A stretch of 12,946 nt of DNA from JACQCV01 sp964639675 (GCA_964639675.1 CAZXEK010000055.1:1-12946); one strand, 5' to 3'; shown: positions 6,950-11,937, counted from the stretch's first letter. Made by a program: numbers and translations. The notes: a model not told the origin generated them from the sequence alone.

Positions 6950-7915
6950 ATGTTAGTCGATGAAGTCACAATTCGAGTTCGAGGAGGAGATGGCGGTAAG
7001 GGGGCCGTTTCTTTTGGTGAGGGCAAATTTTCTAAGCGACCATCTGGTGGTGACGGTGGAAATGGCGGTAATGTTTTTCTGGAGACTAGTCAGGAGGTTT
7101 TTGACCTATCTAGATTTCGTTATGAAAAGGTTTTTAATGCTGAGCAGGGTATCGCTGGAGAGCGTAATGCTAATGGTCGTGACGGGCATGATTTCATTTT
7201 AAAGATACCAAGAGGTACAGTCGTAAATAATTTAACCACAGGCGAACAGTTTGAGTTAATAAAAGAGAACGATCGAGTGCTTGTAGGTAAGGGTGGGGTC
7301 AGAGGGCGGGGCAACTATCAGTTTTCAACCGCTAGAAATTTTGAACCAGACAGATACGAGGAGGGGAGGAGGGGTTATGAAGCTGAACTTTTTCTAGAGC
7401 TTCAGATGATTGCTGATATAGGTTTGTTCGGTCTACCTAATGTTGGTAAGTCTAGTCTTTTGAATGCGCTGACAGGTAGTAGAAGTAAGGTTGGTAACTA
7501 TAATTTTACAACCCTTGAGCCCCACTTGGGGGCGTTACCGGGGGGTGTCATTATTGCTGATATCCCCGGGCTTATAGAGGGTGCTTCGGAGGGTAAGGGG
7601 TTGGGTATAAAGTTTTTGAAGCACATTGAAAGGACCAGAGTTTTAGTTCATTGTATCTCGGCCGAGACAGATAGTTTGACCAAAGATTATAAAATTATAA
7701 GGAAAGAGATCGAGGGGCATGGCTTGCATCTTGCTAAAAAGTCAGAGTATATAGCGATCACCAAGATCGATAATGTTTCTCTTAAGGAATTAAAAAAAAT
7801 TGAAACAACGGTTAAAAAAATCTCTAAGAATTATTCTTTAATTTCAGTAATTGACGATCTTTCATTAAAAAAATTTCAAGATAAACTCCTTAAATTTCTG
7901 AGAGCAAAAAAATAA
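6950..7915 (+). CDS. obg: Obg-family GTPase, lacking a C-terminal OCT domain
   Basis: 321 residues. The N-terminal glycine-rich Obg fold spans about 1-155 (RGGDGGKGAVSF, SGGDGGNGGNV, PRGTVV). The G domain follows: G1 GLPNVGKSS at 161-169, G2 threonines near NFTTLEPHLG, G3 DIPG at 204-207 and G4 TKID at 271-274 (family consensus NKxD, so N is replaced by T). The chain stops right after the G domain; the C-terminal OCT domain of Bacillus-type Obg (about 430 residues) is absent, as in many bacteria. Obg is an essential GTPase in 50S subunit maturation and stress response. It lies 45 bases after trxB on the same strand; no Shine-Dalgarno is seen. A long T-run follows the stop. Confidence 0.93.
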   Translation: MLVDEVTIRVRGGDGGKGAVSFGEGKFSKRPSGGDGGNGGNVFLETSQEVFDLSRFRYEKVFNAEQGIAGERNANGRDGHDFILKIPRGTVVNNLTTGEQFELIKENDRVLVGKGGVRGRGNYQFSTARNFEPDRYEEGRRGYEAELFLELQMIADIGLFGLPNVGKSSLLNALTGSRSKVGNYNFTTLEPHLGALPGGVIIADIPGLIEGASEGKGLGIKFLKHIERTRVLVHCISAETDSLTKDYKIIRKEIEGHGLHLAKKSEYIAITKIDNVSLKELKKIETTVKKISKNYSLISVIDDLSLKKFQDKLLKFLRAKK

Positions 7916-7950
7916 TTTTTTTGTTTTTTTATATTAATCTTTTCCGTTTT

Positions 7951-7980
7951 TTACACATCTGACGATCGTCAGATGTGTAA
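7951..7980. repeat. Perfect 30-bp palindrome
   Basis: The half-site TTACACATCTGACGA is followed immediately by its exact reverse complement, with no loop. The centre ACGATCGT is also the centre of the palindromes beside the Cas2-like gene. The flanks are T-rich upstream and A-rich downstream, the opposite of an intrinsic terminator on either strand. It lies between the convergent obg and small-membrane-protein genes. Protein-binding site, cruciform or RNA-processing hairpin are all possible. Confidence 0.8.
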
Positions 7981-8000
7981 GAAGTTAATAAAAATTTTAA

Positions 8001-8030
8001 TAAAAAAAGTCCCCACTAGTGGTGGGGACT
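8001..8030 (-). terminator. Intrinsic terminator of the minus-strand small-protein operon
   Basis: Stem AGTCCCCAC (8030-8022 on the minus strand) pairs with GTGGGGACT (8016-8008) across a five-base loop. It is followed on the minus strand by seven Ts (8008-8002). It lies 26 bases after the stop of the gene at 8057. Confidence 0.85.
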
Positions 8031-8037
8031 GGTCGTT

Positions 8038-8051
8038 GGGTCATATGACCC
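8038..8051. repeat. Perfect 14-bp palindrome GGGTCATATGACCC
   Basis: An exact dyad just after the stop codon of the small membrane protein gene and before its terminator. It is not followed by a T-run on either strand. Possible protein-binding site or mRNA 3' hairpin. Confidence 0.6.
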
Positions 8052-8056
8052 TATCG

Positions 8057-8251
8057 CTACCCAAGATTGTGTTGGTCGGGTGATCTTTCTGTATCGACGT
8101 ATCTGTTGAGCTTCCGCTTTGTCCGCAACGCCCCATATCGACGTATGTATTGGGCTTCTTCTCTATCCTCGGCACTCCATTTGATGATAATACCGAGTAC
8201 CGTTACTAGTGTGACAAGCACCCCAATGAACAGTGCCACCCCTGCGTCCAT
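8057..8251 (-). CDS. Small single-pass membrane protein with basic cytoplasmic tail, unknown function
   Basis: 64 residues, MDAGVALFIGVLVTLVTVLG at the N-terminus, one strong hydrophobic segment (about 5-25, ending IIIKW). A charged tail follows with several arginines (YIRRYGALRTKRKLNRY), which by the positive-inside rule should be cytoplasmic. No family recognised. Evidence for a real gene is good: AGGAGGG at 8267-8261 with a 9-base spacer to ATG 8251, a coupled gene just upstream ending 2 bases before the ATG, a near-consensus promoter for the pair and a strong terminator downstream. Codon choice appears richer in G and C at third positions than in neighbouring housekeeping genes, judged by eye. 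Confidence 0.72.
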   Translation of the reverse strand: MDAGVALFIGVLVTLVTVLGIIIKWSAEDREEAQYIRRYGALRTKRKLNRYVDTERSPDQHNLG

Positions 8252-8253
8252 GG

Positions 8254-8406
8254 TTACCGTCCCTCCTTATTGGTTAGCACCATTGGTCTGTTGTTGGGAG
8301 TCGACTGATTCGACGTCGTGATGCTTTTTGGACTAGACACCACGGCAGCGGCCATGACCGCTAGCCACGCCACGAAGAAAATCGCACCAACTATGAATGC
8401 TTCCAC
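8254..8406 (-). CDS. 50-residue membrane or secreted small protein, GTG start
   Basis: The frame starts at GTG 8406-8404, four bases after an AGGAGG at 8416-8411, and ends with TAA at 8256-8254. The product begins MEAFIVGAIFFVAWLAVMAAA, one hydrophobic segment (about 4-23), then a polar S/T/N-rich tail ending TNKEGR. The hydrophobic start followed by AVVSSPKS could be a signal peptide or a membrane anchor. The last codons form the Shine-Dalgarno of the next gene (8251), so the two are translationally linked. An ATG two bases upstream (8408) is out of frame and meets a stop after five codons. Nothing similar is recognised by eye. Confidence 0.6.
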   Translation of the reverse strand: MEAFIVGAIFFVAWLAVMAAAVVSSPKSITTSNQSTPNNRPMVLTNKEGR

Positions 8407-8450
8407 ATTTCCTCCTAAGCTGTTTCAAACTCACGTTCTACCTGCCTCCG

Positions 8451-8479
8451 ATCATAGCATGCTATATTTTATTTGTCAA
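8451..8479 (-). promoter_or_regulatory. Near-consensus sigma-70-type promoter with dyad in the spacer
   Basis: On the minus strand a perfect -35 TTGACA (8479-8474), a 17-base spacer, and -10 TATGAT (8456-8451) preceded by TGC (extended -10). Predicted +1 is about 8444, giving a leader of about 38 bases to the GTG at 8406. A perfect 12-bp palindrome ATAGCATGCTAT (8454-8465) overlaps the -10 and could be an operator. It is the strongest promoter seen in this window and is divergent from the promoter at 8502. Confidence 0.8.
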
Positions 8480-8501
8480 GTATTTTATAGGACAGGATAT
8501 T

Positions 8502-8510
8502 TGCTATTAT
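8502..8510 (+). promoter_or_regulatory. Extended -10 promoter for a leaderless tRNA-binding-protein mRNA
   Basis: TGC-TATTAT-ataaat-ATG: the extended -10 lies six bases before ATG 8517, so the predicted +1 is the A of the start codon. No Shine-Dalgarno lies upstream. It fixes the start at 8517 rather than further upstream. Confidence 0.6.
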
Positions 8511-8516
8511 ATAAAT

Positions 8517-8882
8517 ATGGGTATTCCACTTAAACCAACTATTTCATTTGACGAATTTGCTAAAGTTGATTTGCGAGTCGGGACGATTATCTCGGCAGAC
8601 GATCTGGAGAATTCTAACAAGTTAATCAAGCTGGTTGTAGATATTGGTATCGAGAAGAGGCAGATCATTGCTGGGGTAAAGAAGTTTTATAGAGTTGAAG
8701 ATTTGGTTGGCAGACAGGTTGTCATCGTGGCAAACTTGGTGGCGAAGAGCTTGGCTGGTTATGAATCAGAAGGGATGCTACTGGCTGCTAGTAGTGAAGA
8801 TGGTGGTCTTGATTCGTTGGCAGTCAGGCCAGTTATTTTACTACCAGAGAAAGCCGTCTCTGATGGCACGTCTATTAAATAA
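8517..8882 (+). CDS. Stand-alone tRNA-binding domain protein (MetRS beta/C-terminal, EMAPII-like OB fold)
   Basis: 121 residues with the start at ATG 8517; the open frame reaches back to 8397 but the added residues overlap promoter elements and are not family-like. The whole protein is one OB-fold tRNA-binding domain: FDEFAKVDLRVGTIISAD (family consensus DFxKVDLRVG), the central KLIKLVVDIGIEKRQIIAGVKKFY, the GRQVVIVANLVAKSLAGYESEGMLLAA signature and a C-terminal dimerisation-type strand. It matches the C-terminal domain of methionyl-tRNA synthetase, which exists as a separate subunit in some organisms, and the small TRBD111/CsaA-like proteins. It probably binds tRNA in trans to MetRS as a dimer. 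A CsaA-like chaperone role is the alternative. Confidence 0.85.
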   Translation: MGIPLKPTISFDEFAKVDLRVGTIISADDLENSNKLIKLVVDIGIEKRQIIAGVKKFYRVEDLVGRQVVIVANLVAKSLAGYESEGMLLAASSEDGGLDSLAVRPVILLPEKAVSDGTSIK

Positions 8883-8896
8883 TTTTTAAGTAAAAA

Positions 8897-9310
8897 ATGA
8901 ATAGAATAATTAATTTTTTTGATAAACTTGAAGACCGAGTGCGTGGAAGATTAAGCCACAGCCCAGTTTTATACAGTGTTATAGCTGCCCTATCGATTGT
9001 GTTATTTTGGGATGGGATTACAACTGTAACTCAATCAATAGTATTTTTTACAACCTTTTGGGGCGGGGTGACTTTAATTGTTGTTAGCGTTACTGTTGCT
9101 CTTATGACAGGGATATTTGTCTCCTTCTTTATTGGAGATACGATAATCATGTCTGGGTTAAACAAAGAAAAGAAGGTTATAGAAAAAACCGAAGAAGAGA
9201 TTCATATTGAAGCAAATATTATGCATGATTTAGTTAGAAAGGTTTCTGAGATAGATCTAATTGTAAAAGATTTACAGAATAAAGCTCACGATGATATCAA
9301 AAAAAGATAA
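8897..9310 (+). CDS. Two-segment membrane protein with C-terminal helical tail, unknown function
   Basis: 137 residues. A charged N-terminus (about 1-20) is followed by two hydrophobic segments at about 25-50 and 52-83, the second long and glycine-containing (FFTTFWGGVTLIVVSVTVALM). A C-terminal polar region (about 95-137), rich in E, K and I/L with heptad-like spacing, probably forms a coiled coil. It starts 14 bases after the tRNA-binding protein gene and overlaps the following methyltransferase gene by 20 bases, so the three look like one transcript. Two hydrophobic segments followed by a helical tail can suit a membrane scaffold, but no family is recognised and no function is claimed. Confidence 0.7.
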   Translation: MNRIINFFDKLEDRVRGRLSHSPVLYSVIAALSIVLFWDGITTVTQSIVFFTTFWGGVTLIVVSVTVALMTGIFVSFFIGDTIIMSGLNKEKKVIEKTEEEIHIEANIMHDLVRKVSEIDLIVKDLQNKAHDDIKKR

Positions 9311-10091
9311 TACAGGTTGGGGTGAGGTTGCCTTTTGGTATGATGATTTCGTAGAGACGGGCAGTAACTATCAGAAGGAGGTTATCTTGCCTGATATTCT
9401 GAGTATTTTGTCTATAAAAAATGGTGACAAGGTTTTGGATCTTGCTTGTGGTCAAGGTTTTTTTGCCAGAGCTCTTAGGGATGCTGGGGCACGGGTGATT
9501 GGAGTTGATCTTGCGAAGGAACTTATAGATATCGCTAAAAATTACGAGAAGGCAAAAAAAATCGGAGGTCCGACCTCCGATTTCCAAGCAGATAAGATCG
9601 AATATTTTACCGCGCCGTCTCACAAAATGGATTTCATACCAAGTGAGAGTATCGATAAGGTGACTCTCATTTTAGCCCTTCAAAATATTGAGAAGGTTGG
9701 CGAGACTTTGAACGAATGTCAAAGGGTTTTAAGGTCGGGCGGTTCTTTGGTCATGGTTTTAAATCACCCAGTATTTAGAATACCCAAAGAGAGCAGTTGG
9801 GGATTTGATGAGGCTAGCTCAGTCCAATACAGGAGGGTGGATAGATATATGTCGGAATTTAAGGTGTCCATAAATATGCATCCAGGACAGAGTAAGCCAT
9901 CTTTTACGGAATCATTTCACAGGCCGATGCAATTTTATTTCAAGGTTTTAAAGAGTACGGGTTTTCTGACCAAAACCTTACATGAACTTATATCAAATAA
10001 AATTAGCCAACCAGGTAAAAGAGCAAATGCTGAAAATCAATCTAAAAAAGAGATTCCCTTATTTATGCTTTTAGAGGCAGTGAAGGTTTAA
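9291..10091 (+). CDS. Class I SAM-dependent methyltransferase with in-frame palindromic insert
   Basis: 266 residues. SAM motif I VLDLACGQGFFARAL at about 48-62, an acidic residue after strand 2 in VIGVDLAKELIDIA, motif near DKVTLILALQNIEKV, and the post-motif RVLRSGGSLVMVLNHPVFRIP. The rest (YRRVDRYMSEFKV, TESFHRPMQFYFKVLKSTGF) matches the layout of small-molecule methyltransferases of the Methyltransf_11 type, whose substrates cannot be inferred. Residues 90-98 (KIGGPTSDF) are encoded by a near-perfect DNA palindrome and look like an extra loop between strand 2 and the next acidic segment. ATG 9291 lies inside the end of the upstream gene, suggesting coupling. Confidence 0.85.
   Translation: MISKKDNTGWGEVAFWYDDFVETGSNYQKEVILPDILSILSIKNGDKVLDLACGQGFFARALRDAGARVIGVDLAKELIDIAKNYEKAKKIGGPTSDFQADKIEYFTAPSHKMDFIPSESIDKVTLILALQNIEKVGETLNECQRVLRSGGSLVMVLNHPVFRIPKESSWGFDEASSVQYRRVDRYMSEFKVSINMHPGQSKPSFTESFHRPMQFYFKVLKSTGFLTKTLHELISNKISQPGKRANAENQSKKEIPLFMLLEAVKV
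9559..9583. repeat. 25-bp palindrome inside the methyltransferase coding sequence
   Basis: Twelve bases AAATCGGAGGTC, one central C at 9571, then the exact complementary twelve bases to 9583. It is preceded by a run of As and followed by only three Ts. It is read in frame as KIGGPTSDF and the reading frame continues intact. As RNA it would form a stable 11-12 bp hairpin. Confidence 0.85.
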
Positions 10092-10143
10092 TCTACAGAC
10101 AATCCTAGTAAAGTAAGGAGTGGTGGAAACACGAAATAGCATG

Positions 10144-10152
10144 TGCTATATT
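10144..10152 (+). promoter_or_regulatory. Extended -10 promoter for a leaderless sigma-factor mRNA, with overlapping dyad
   Basis: TGC-TATATT-aaaact-ATG: +1 is predicted on the A of ATG 10159. A dyad ATAGCA-TG-TGCTAT (10136-10149) overlaps the extended -10 and resembles the palindrome at 8454-8465. Confidence 0.55.
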
Positions 10153-10158
10153 AAAACT

Positions 10159-10740
10159 ATGCTTCTTGATGATTTTGAAGACAGTGGTTCGCTAACAGAT
10201 AAAAAAGATGAGGAAATTCTGGCACTTTCTATAAAAACGCCAAGCCTTTTTTCTACAATTGTTGATCGTTACGAGGAGGCATTTCTGAGGAAGGCCCTTA
10301 GAATTATTCACAAAAAGGAGGAGGCGGAGGATATTGTACAAGAGGCTTTCACTAGGATCTATATGAATGCTGCCCGCTTTAAGCCCCAAGAGGGTGCAAC
10401 TTTTAAGTCTTGGGGATATAGGATCTTATTAAATGTTACCTTTACTCACTACCAAAAGTTAAAGAAGGGTATAACGAATACAGTAGAACTTGATCCGGAT
10501 ATTTATGAGATGATGCCCGATCTTCAGAGTCATGATTTTGACAAGGAGACGATGAGGGATTATGTAGCCTCTATATTATCGAGGATTCCAGACAACCTGG
10601 CTGATGTTCTCAAGAGATATTTTATAGATGGGGTCCCACAGAAGGAGATAGCAGCGGAGGAGGGTGTCTCGGTTGGAGCCATCAAGACTAGGATTTGTAG
10701 GGCGAAGAAGGAGTTTAAAAAGGTTAAAGTTAATGTTTAG
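10159..10740 (+). CDS. ECF-like sigma-70 family RNA polymerase sigma factor
   Basis: 193 residues with the start at ATG 10159, chosen because an extended -10 ends six bases upstream. In-frame starts at 10120 and 10141 overlap the promoter, and the AAGGAG near 10120 is too close to the GTG codons to serve them. Region 2 spans about 25-105: FSTIVDRYEEAFLRKALRI, EEAEDIVQEAFTRIY (core-binding helix) and FKSWGYRILLNVTFTHYQK. Region 4 spans about 135-185: RIPDNLADVLKRYFIDGVPQ and the helix-turn-helix KEIAAEEGVSVGAIKTRICRAKK. There is no sigma region 3, as expected for group 4. It should direct polymerase to a specific regulon; the signal is unknown, but the small membrane protein downstream may be its partner. 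Confidence 0.9.
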   Translation: MLLDDFEDSGSLTDKKDEEILALSIKTPSLFSTIVDRYEEAFLRKALRIIHKKEEAEDIVQEAFTRIYMNAARFKPQEGATFKSWGYRILLNVTFTHYQKLKKGITNTVELDPDIYEMMPDLQSHDFDKETMRDYVASILSRIPDNLADVLKRYFIDGVPQKEIAAEEGVSVGAIKTRICRAKKEFKKVKVNV

Positions 10741-10834
10741 CGAAACAAGAATCAGGTCTGGGGCGGATTTACCTTATAATCGTGAGCCGACAGGTCTAAC
10801 TCTTATTGAGTGGCAAAATAAATGTCATACTTAA
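10733..10834 (+). CDS. Possible 33-residue ORF coupled to the sigma factor gene
   Basis: ATG 10733 overlaps the last 8 bases of the sigma gene and the frame runs to TAA 10832-10834. It begins MFSETRIRSGADLPYNREPT and contains no hydrophobic segment. It also overlaps by 13 bases the start of the next gene (10822). Tight nesting between the two genes suggests it may be translated to carry ribosomes across the gap; the size is too small to judge coding by eye. Confidence 0.3.
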   Translation: MFSETRIRSGADLPYNREPTGLTLIEWQNKCHT

Positions 10835-11136
10835 AAACAAAAATCATGAGGCGAGTATATACGATCTGGGTGCTTAGGAAGATGACAAGCCCCAGGGCCG
10901 CCAAGTTTTTAATAGTTGTGACCTCCGTCTGGCAGTTCAAGGAGAATGTTTTTGTGAGTAATGTTCTTTCAAATATGCCAAGCCTCGTTAATATAAAAGG
11001 TATTTACAGTTTCTTTTTATCTGCAATACTGCATACCCAATTCATCGTCCAGGCTTCCATCCTTGTCGGCGTCCTCTTTAGCCTTCTTCTTCTTCGAGAC
11101 TTTATTAGCAAGAAAGAGCTAGCTTATTGGCTTTAG
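10822..11136 (+). CDS. Small membrane protein following the sigma factor, candidate sigma partner
   Basis: 104 residues from ATG 10822; ATG 10846 is an alternative start that would remove eight residues. A basic N-terminus (MSYLKTKIMRRVYTIWVLRK) is followed by a moderately hydrophobic stretch (about 27-36) and a clear membrane region (about 62-95, with SFFLSAILHTQFIVQ and ASILVGVLFSLLLLRDF). It lies 81 bases after the sigma gene on the same strand. Membrane proteins encoded next to ECF sigma factors are often anti-sigma factors, so that is the leading guess. No zinc-binding HxxxCxxC anti-sigma motif is present and no family is recognised, so the role is inference only. Confidence 0.65.
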   Translation: MSYLKTKIMRRVYTIWVLRKMTSPRAAKFLIVVTSVWQFKENVFVSNVLSNMPSLVNIKGIYSFFLSAILHTQFIVQASILVGVLFSLLLLRDFISKKELAYWL

Positions 11137-11160
11137 TTTTTTCTATCTGATTAGTTCCCA

Positions 11161-11206
11161 AACTACTACTACTAAGACTTTTGCCACGATCGTGGCATAA
11201 TTATTA
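11161..11206 (+). repeat. Left inverted-repeat arm beside the Cas2-like gene
   Basis: Bases 11168-11206 match the reverse complement of 11852-11890 at 38 of 39 positions; the outer AACTAC (11161-11166) also matches after a one-base gap. It contains the perfect 16-bp palindrome TGCCACGATCGTGGCA at 11182-11197. With its 7-base flanks and the outer ACTACTA/TAGTAGT pair it forms a symmetric composite dyad (11168-11211). Confidence 0.9.
11193..11201 (+). promoter_or_regulatory. Candidate extended -10 of the Cas2-like gene inside the palindrome
   Basis: TGG-CATAAT overlaps the right half of the 16-bp palindrome. Predicted +1 is about 11208, 18 bases before ATG 11226. A protein bound to the palindrome would block this promoter. 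Confidence 0.4.
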
Positions 11207-11225
11207 GTAGTAATGATTAAAAATC

Positions 11226-11831
11226 ATGGAGATTAAAACAAAGAGAATTCATATAGATCGGCTTGAGACAATTCTTGATAGTTTGGTTGGCTTAGGATTA
11301 GAGACAGCAGATCTTCTCTTGCCGCTTGTTGGTAAGTTTTTATCTATTCGCAATAATTCTTATAAAAAGGTTCGAGCGAGAATTTCTGGTGATACATATT
11401 ATCTGGAAAAAAGAGCCAGGATAGAACAACAGAGAGCAGAACAACAACGTTTGCAGAGTTCGTTGCAATATCTTAAACAGCAGGGTTTCGTAACAAGAGA
11501 AGGTCGAAGGCACTCGTTTTTTTGGAGTCTAACAGAGAAAGGTCGATCACATTTGGAATCACTTAAAATACGCCGCATGCGATACAAGAAAGAGAAAACA
11601 GATAAGACCATCATTGTTAGTTATGATATTCCTGAAAATAACAGAAACAACAGGGATTGGGTGCGGGAAGTTTTGAGAATTCTGGACTTCTCTATGGTGC
11701 ACAAAAGTGTTTGGATCGGTAATCATAAAATCCCAGGGGATTTTCTCCAAGACCTAAAAAGAAAAGAAATTTTCGCATATGTTCATATCTTCGAGGTGGG
11801 CGAAAGAGGAACCCTTTTGAAGTTACAATAA
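11226..11831 (+). CDS. Winged-helix plus Cas2-like (PaaX-type) putative transcriptional regulator
   Basis: 201 residues. The N-terminal third is helical and basic (IDRLETILDSLVGLGLETADLL), then a Q/R-rich helix (about 60-80) leads into a winged-helix-like part (SLQYLKQQGFVTREGRRHSF, FWSLTEKGRSHLE, about 78-115). The C-terminus (about 125-201) is a Cas2-like ferredoxin fold: KTIIVSYDIPENNRN with the Cas2-type aspartate in YDI, WVREVLRILDFSMVHKSVWIG and FAYVHIFEVGE. This architecture is that of PaaX-type repressors, whose middle and C-terminal parts are related to Cas2. No cas1, effector or CRISPR array is present, so adaptation activity is unlikely. It stands alone, converges with recA and is enclosed by inverted repeats. 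No Shine-Dalgarno is visible. The DNA-binding role is inferred. Confidence 0.8.
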   Translation: MEIKTKRIHIDRLETILDSLVGLGLETADLLLPLVGKFLSIRNNSYKKVRARISGDTYYLEKRARIEQQRAEQQRLQSSLQYLKQQGFVTREGRRHSFFWSLTEKGRSHLESLKIRRMRYKKEKTDKTIIVSYDIPENNRNNRDWVREVLRILDFSMVHKSVWIGNHKIPGDFLQDLKRKEIFAYVHIFEVGERGTLLKLQ

Positions 11832-11851
11832 ATAAGTCAAACTATCTGAGA

Positions 11852-11896
11852 TAATAATTATTCCACGATCGTGGCAAAAGTCTTAGTAGTGTAGTT
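11852..11896 (-). repeat. Right inverted-repeat arm beside the Cas2-like gene
   Basis: This is the reverse-complement copy of the left arm; 11852-11890 differs from it at one position (11862). That change shortens the palindrome from 16 to 14 bases with one mismatched end. The outer TAGTAGT half of the composite dyad is not conserved here, so this arm looks like a degenerate copy. It lies 20 bases after the Cas2-like stop and 41 bases from the recA stop. It is not followed by a T-run on either strand, so it is not a standard terminator. Confidence 0.9.
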
Positions 11897-11937
11897 ACAA
11901 TGTAGTATTTGGAGAAGTTTTTATTTTTTTTACAAGT

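Noticed and set aside
7951..7980. The 30-bp palindrome as the intrinsic terminator of obg.
   Set aside because: The sequence after it on the plus strand is A-rich, and on the minus strand it is also followed by As; a U-tract is missing on both sides. The T-run lies before the hairpin instead.
8397..8516. N-terminal extension of the tRNA-binding protein to the ATG at 8397.
   Set aside because: It would run through the minus-strand promoter and the plus-strand extended -10, and the added 40 residues are not family-like. ATG 8517 matches the family start and the promoter position.
11226..11831. Reading the Cas2-like gene as part of a CRISPR-Cas locus.
   Set aside because: There is no cas1, no effector and no direct-repeat array with spacers; the two flanking repeats are inverted and single. 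The winged-helix part points to a PaaX-type regulator.
11143..11849. CTATCTGA at 11143-11150 and 11842-11849 as a target-site duplication of a mobile element.
   Set aside because: One copy lies outside the left arm but the other lies inside the right arm, so they do not bracket the unit. An 8-base match of this kind can be chance.
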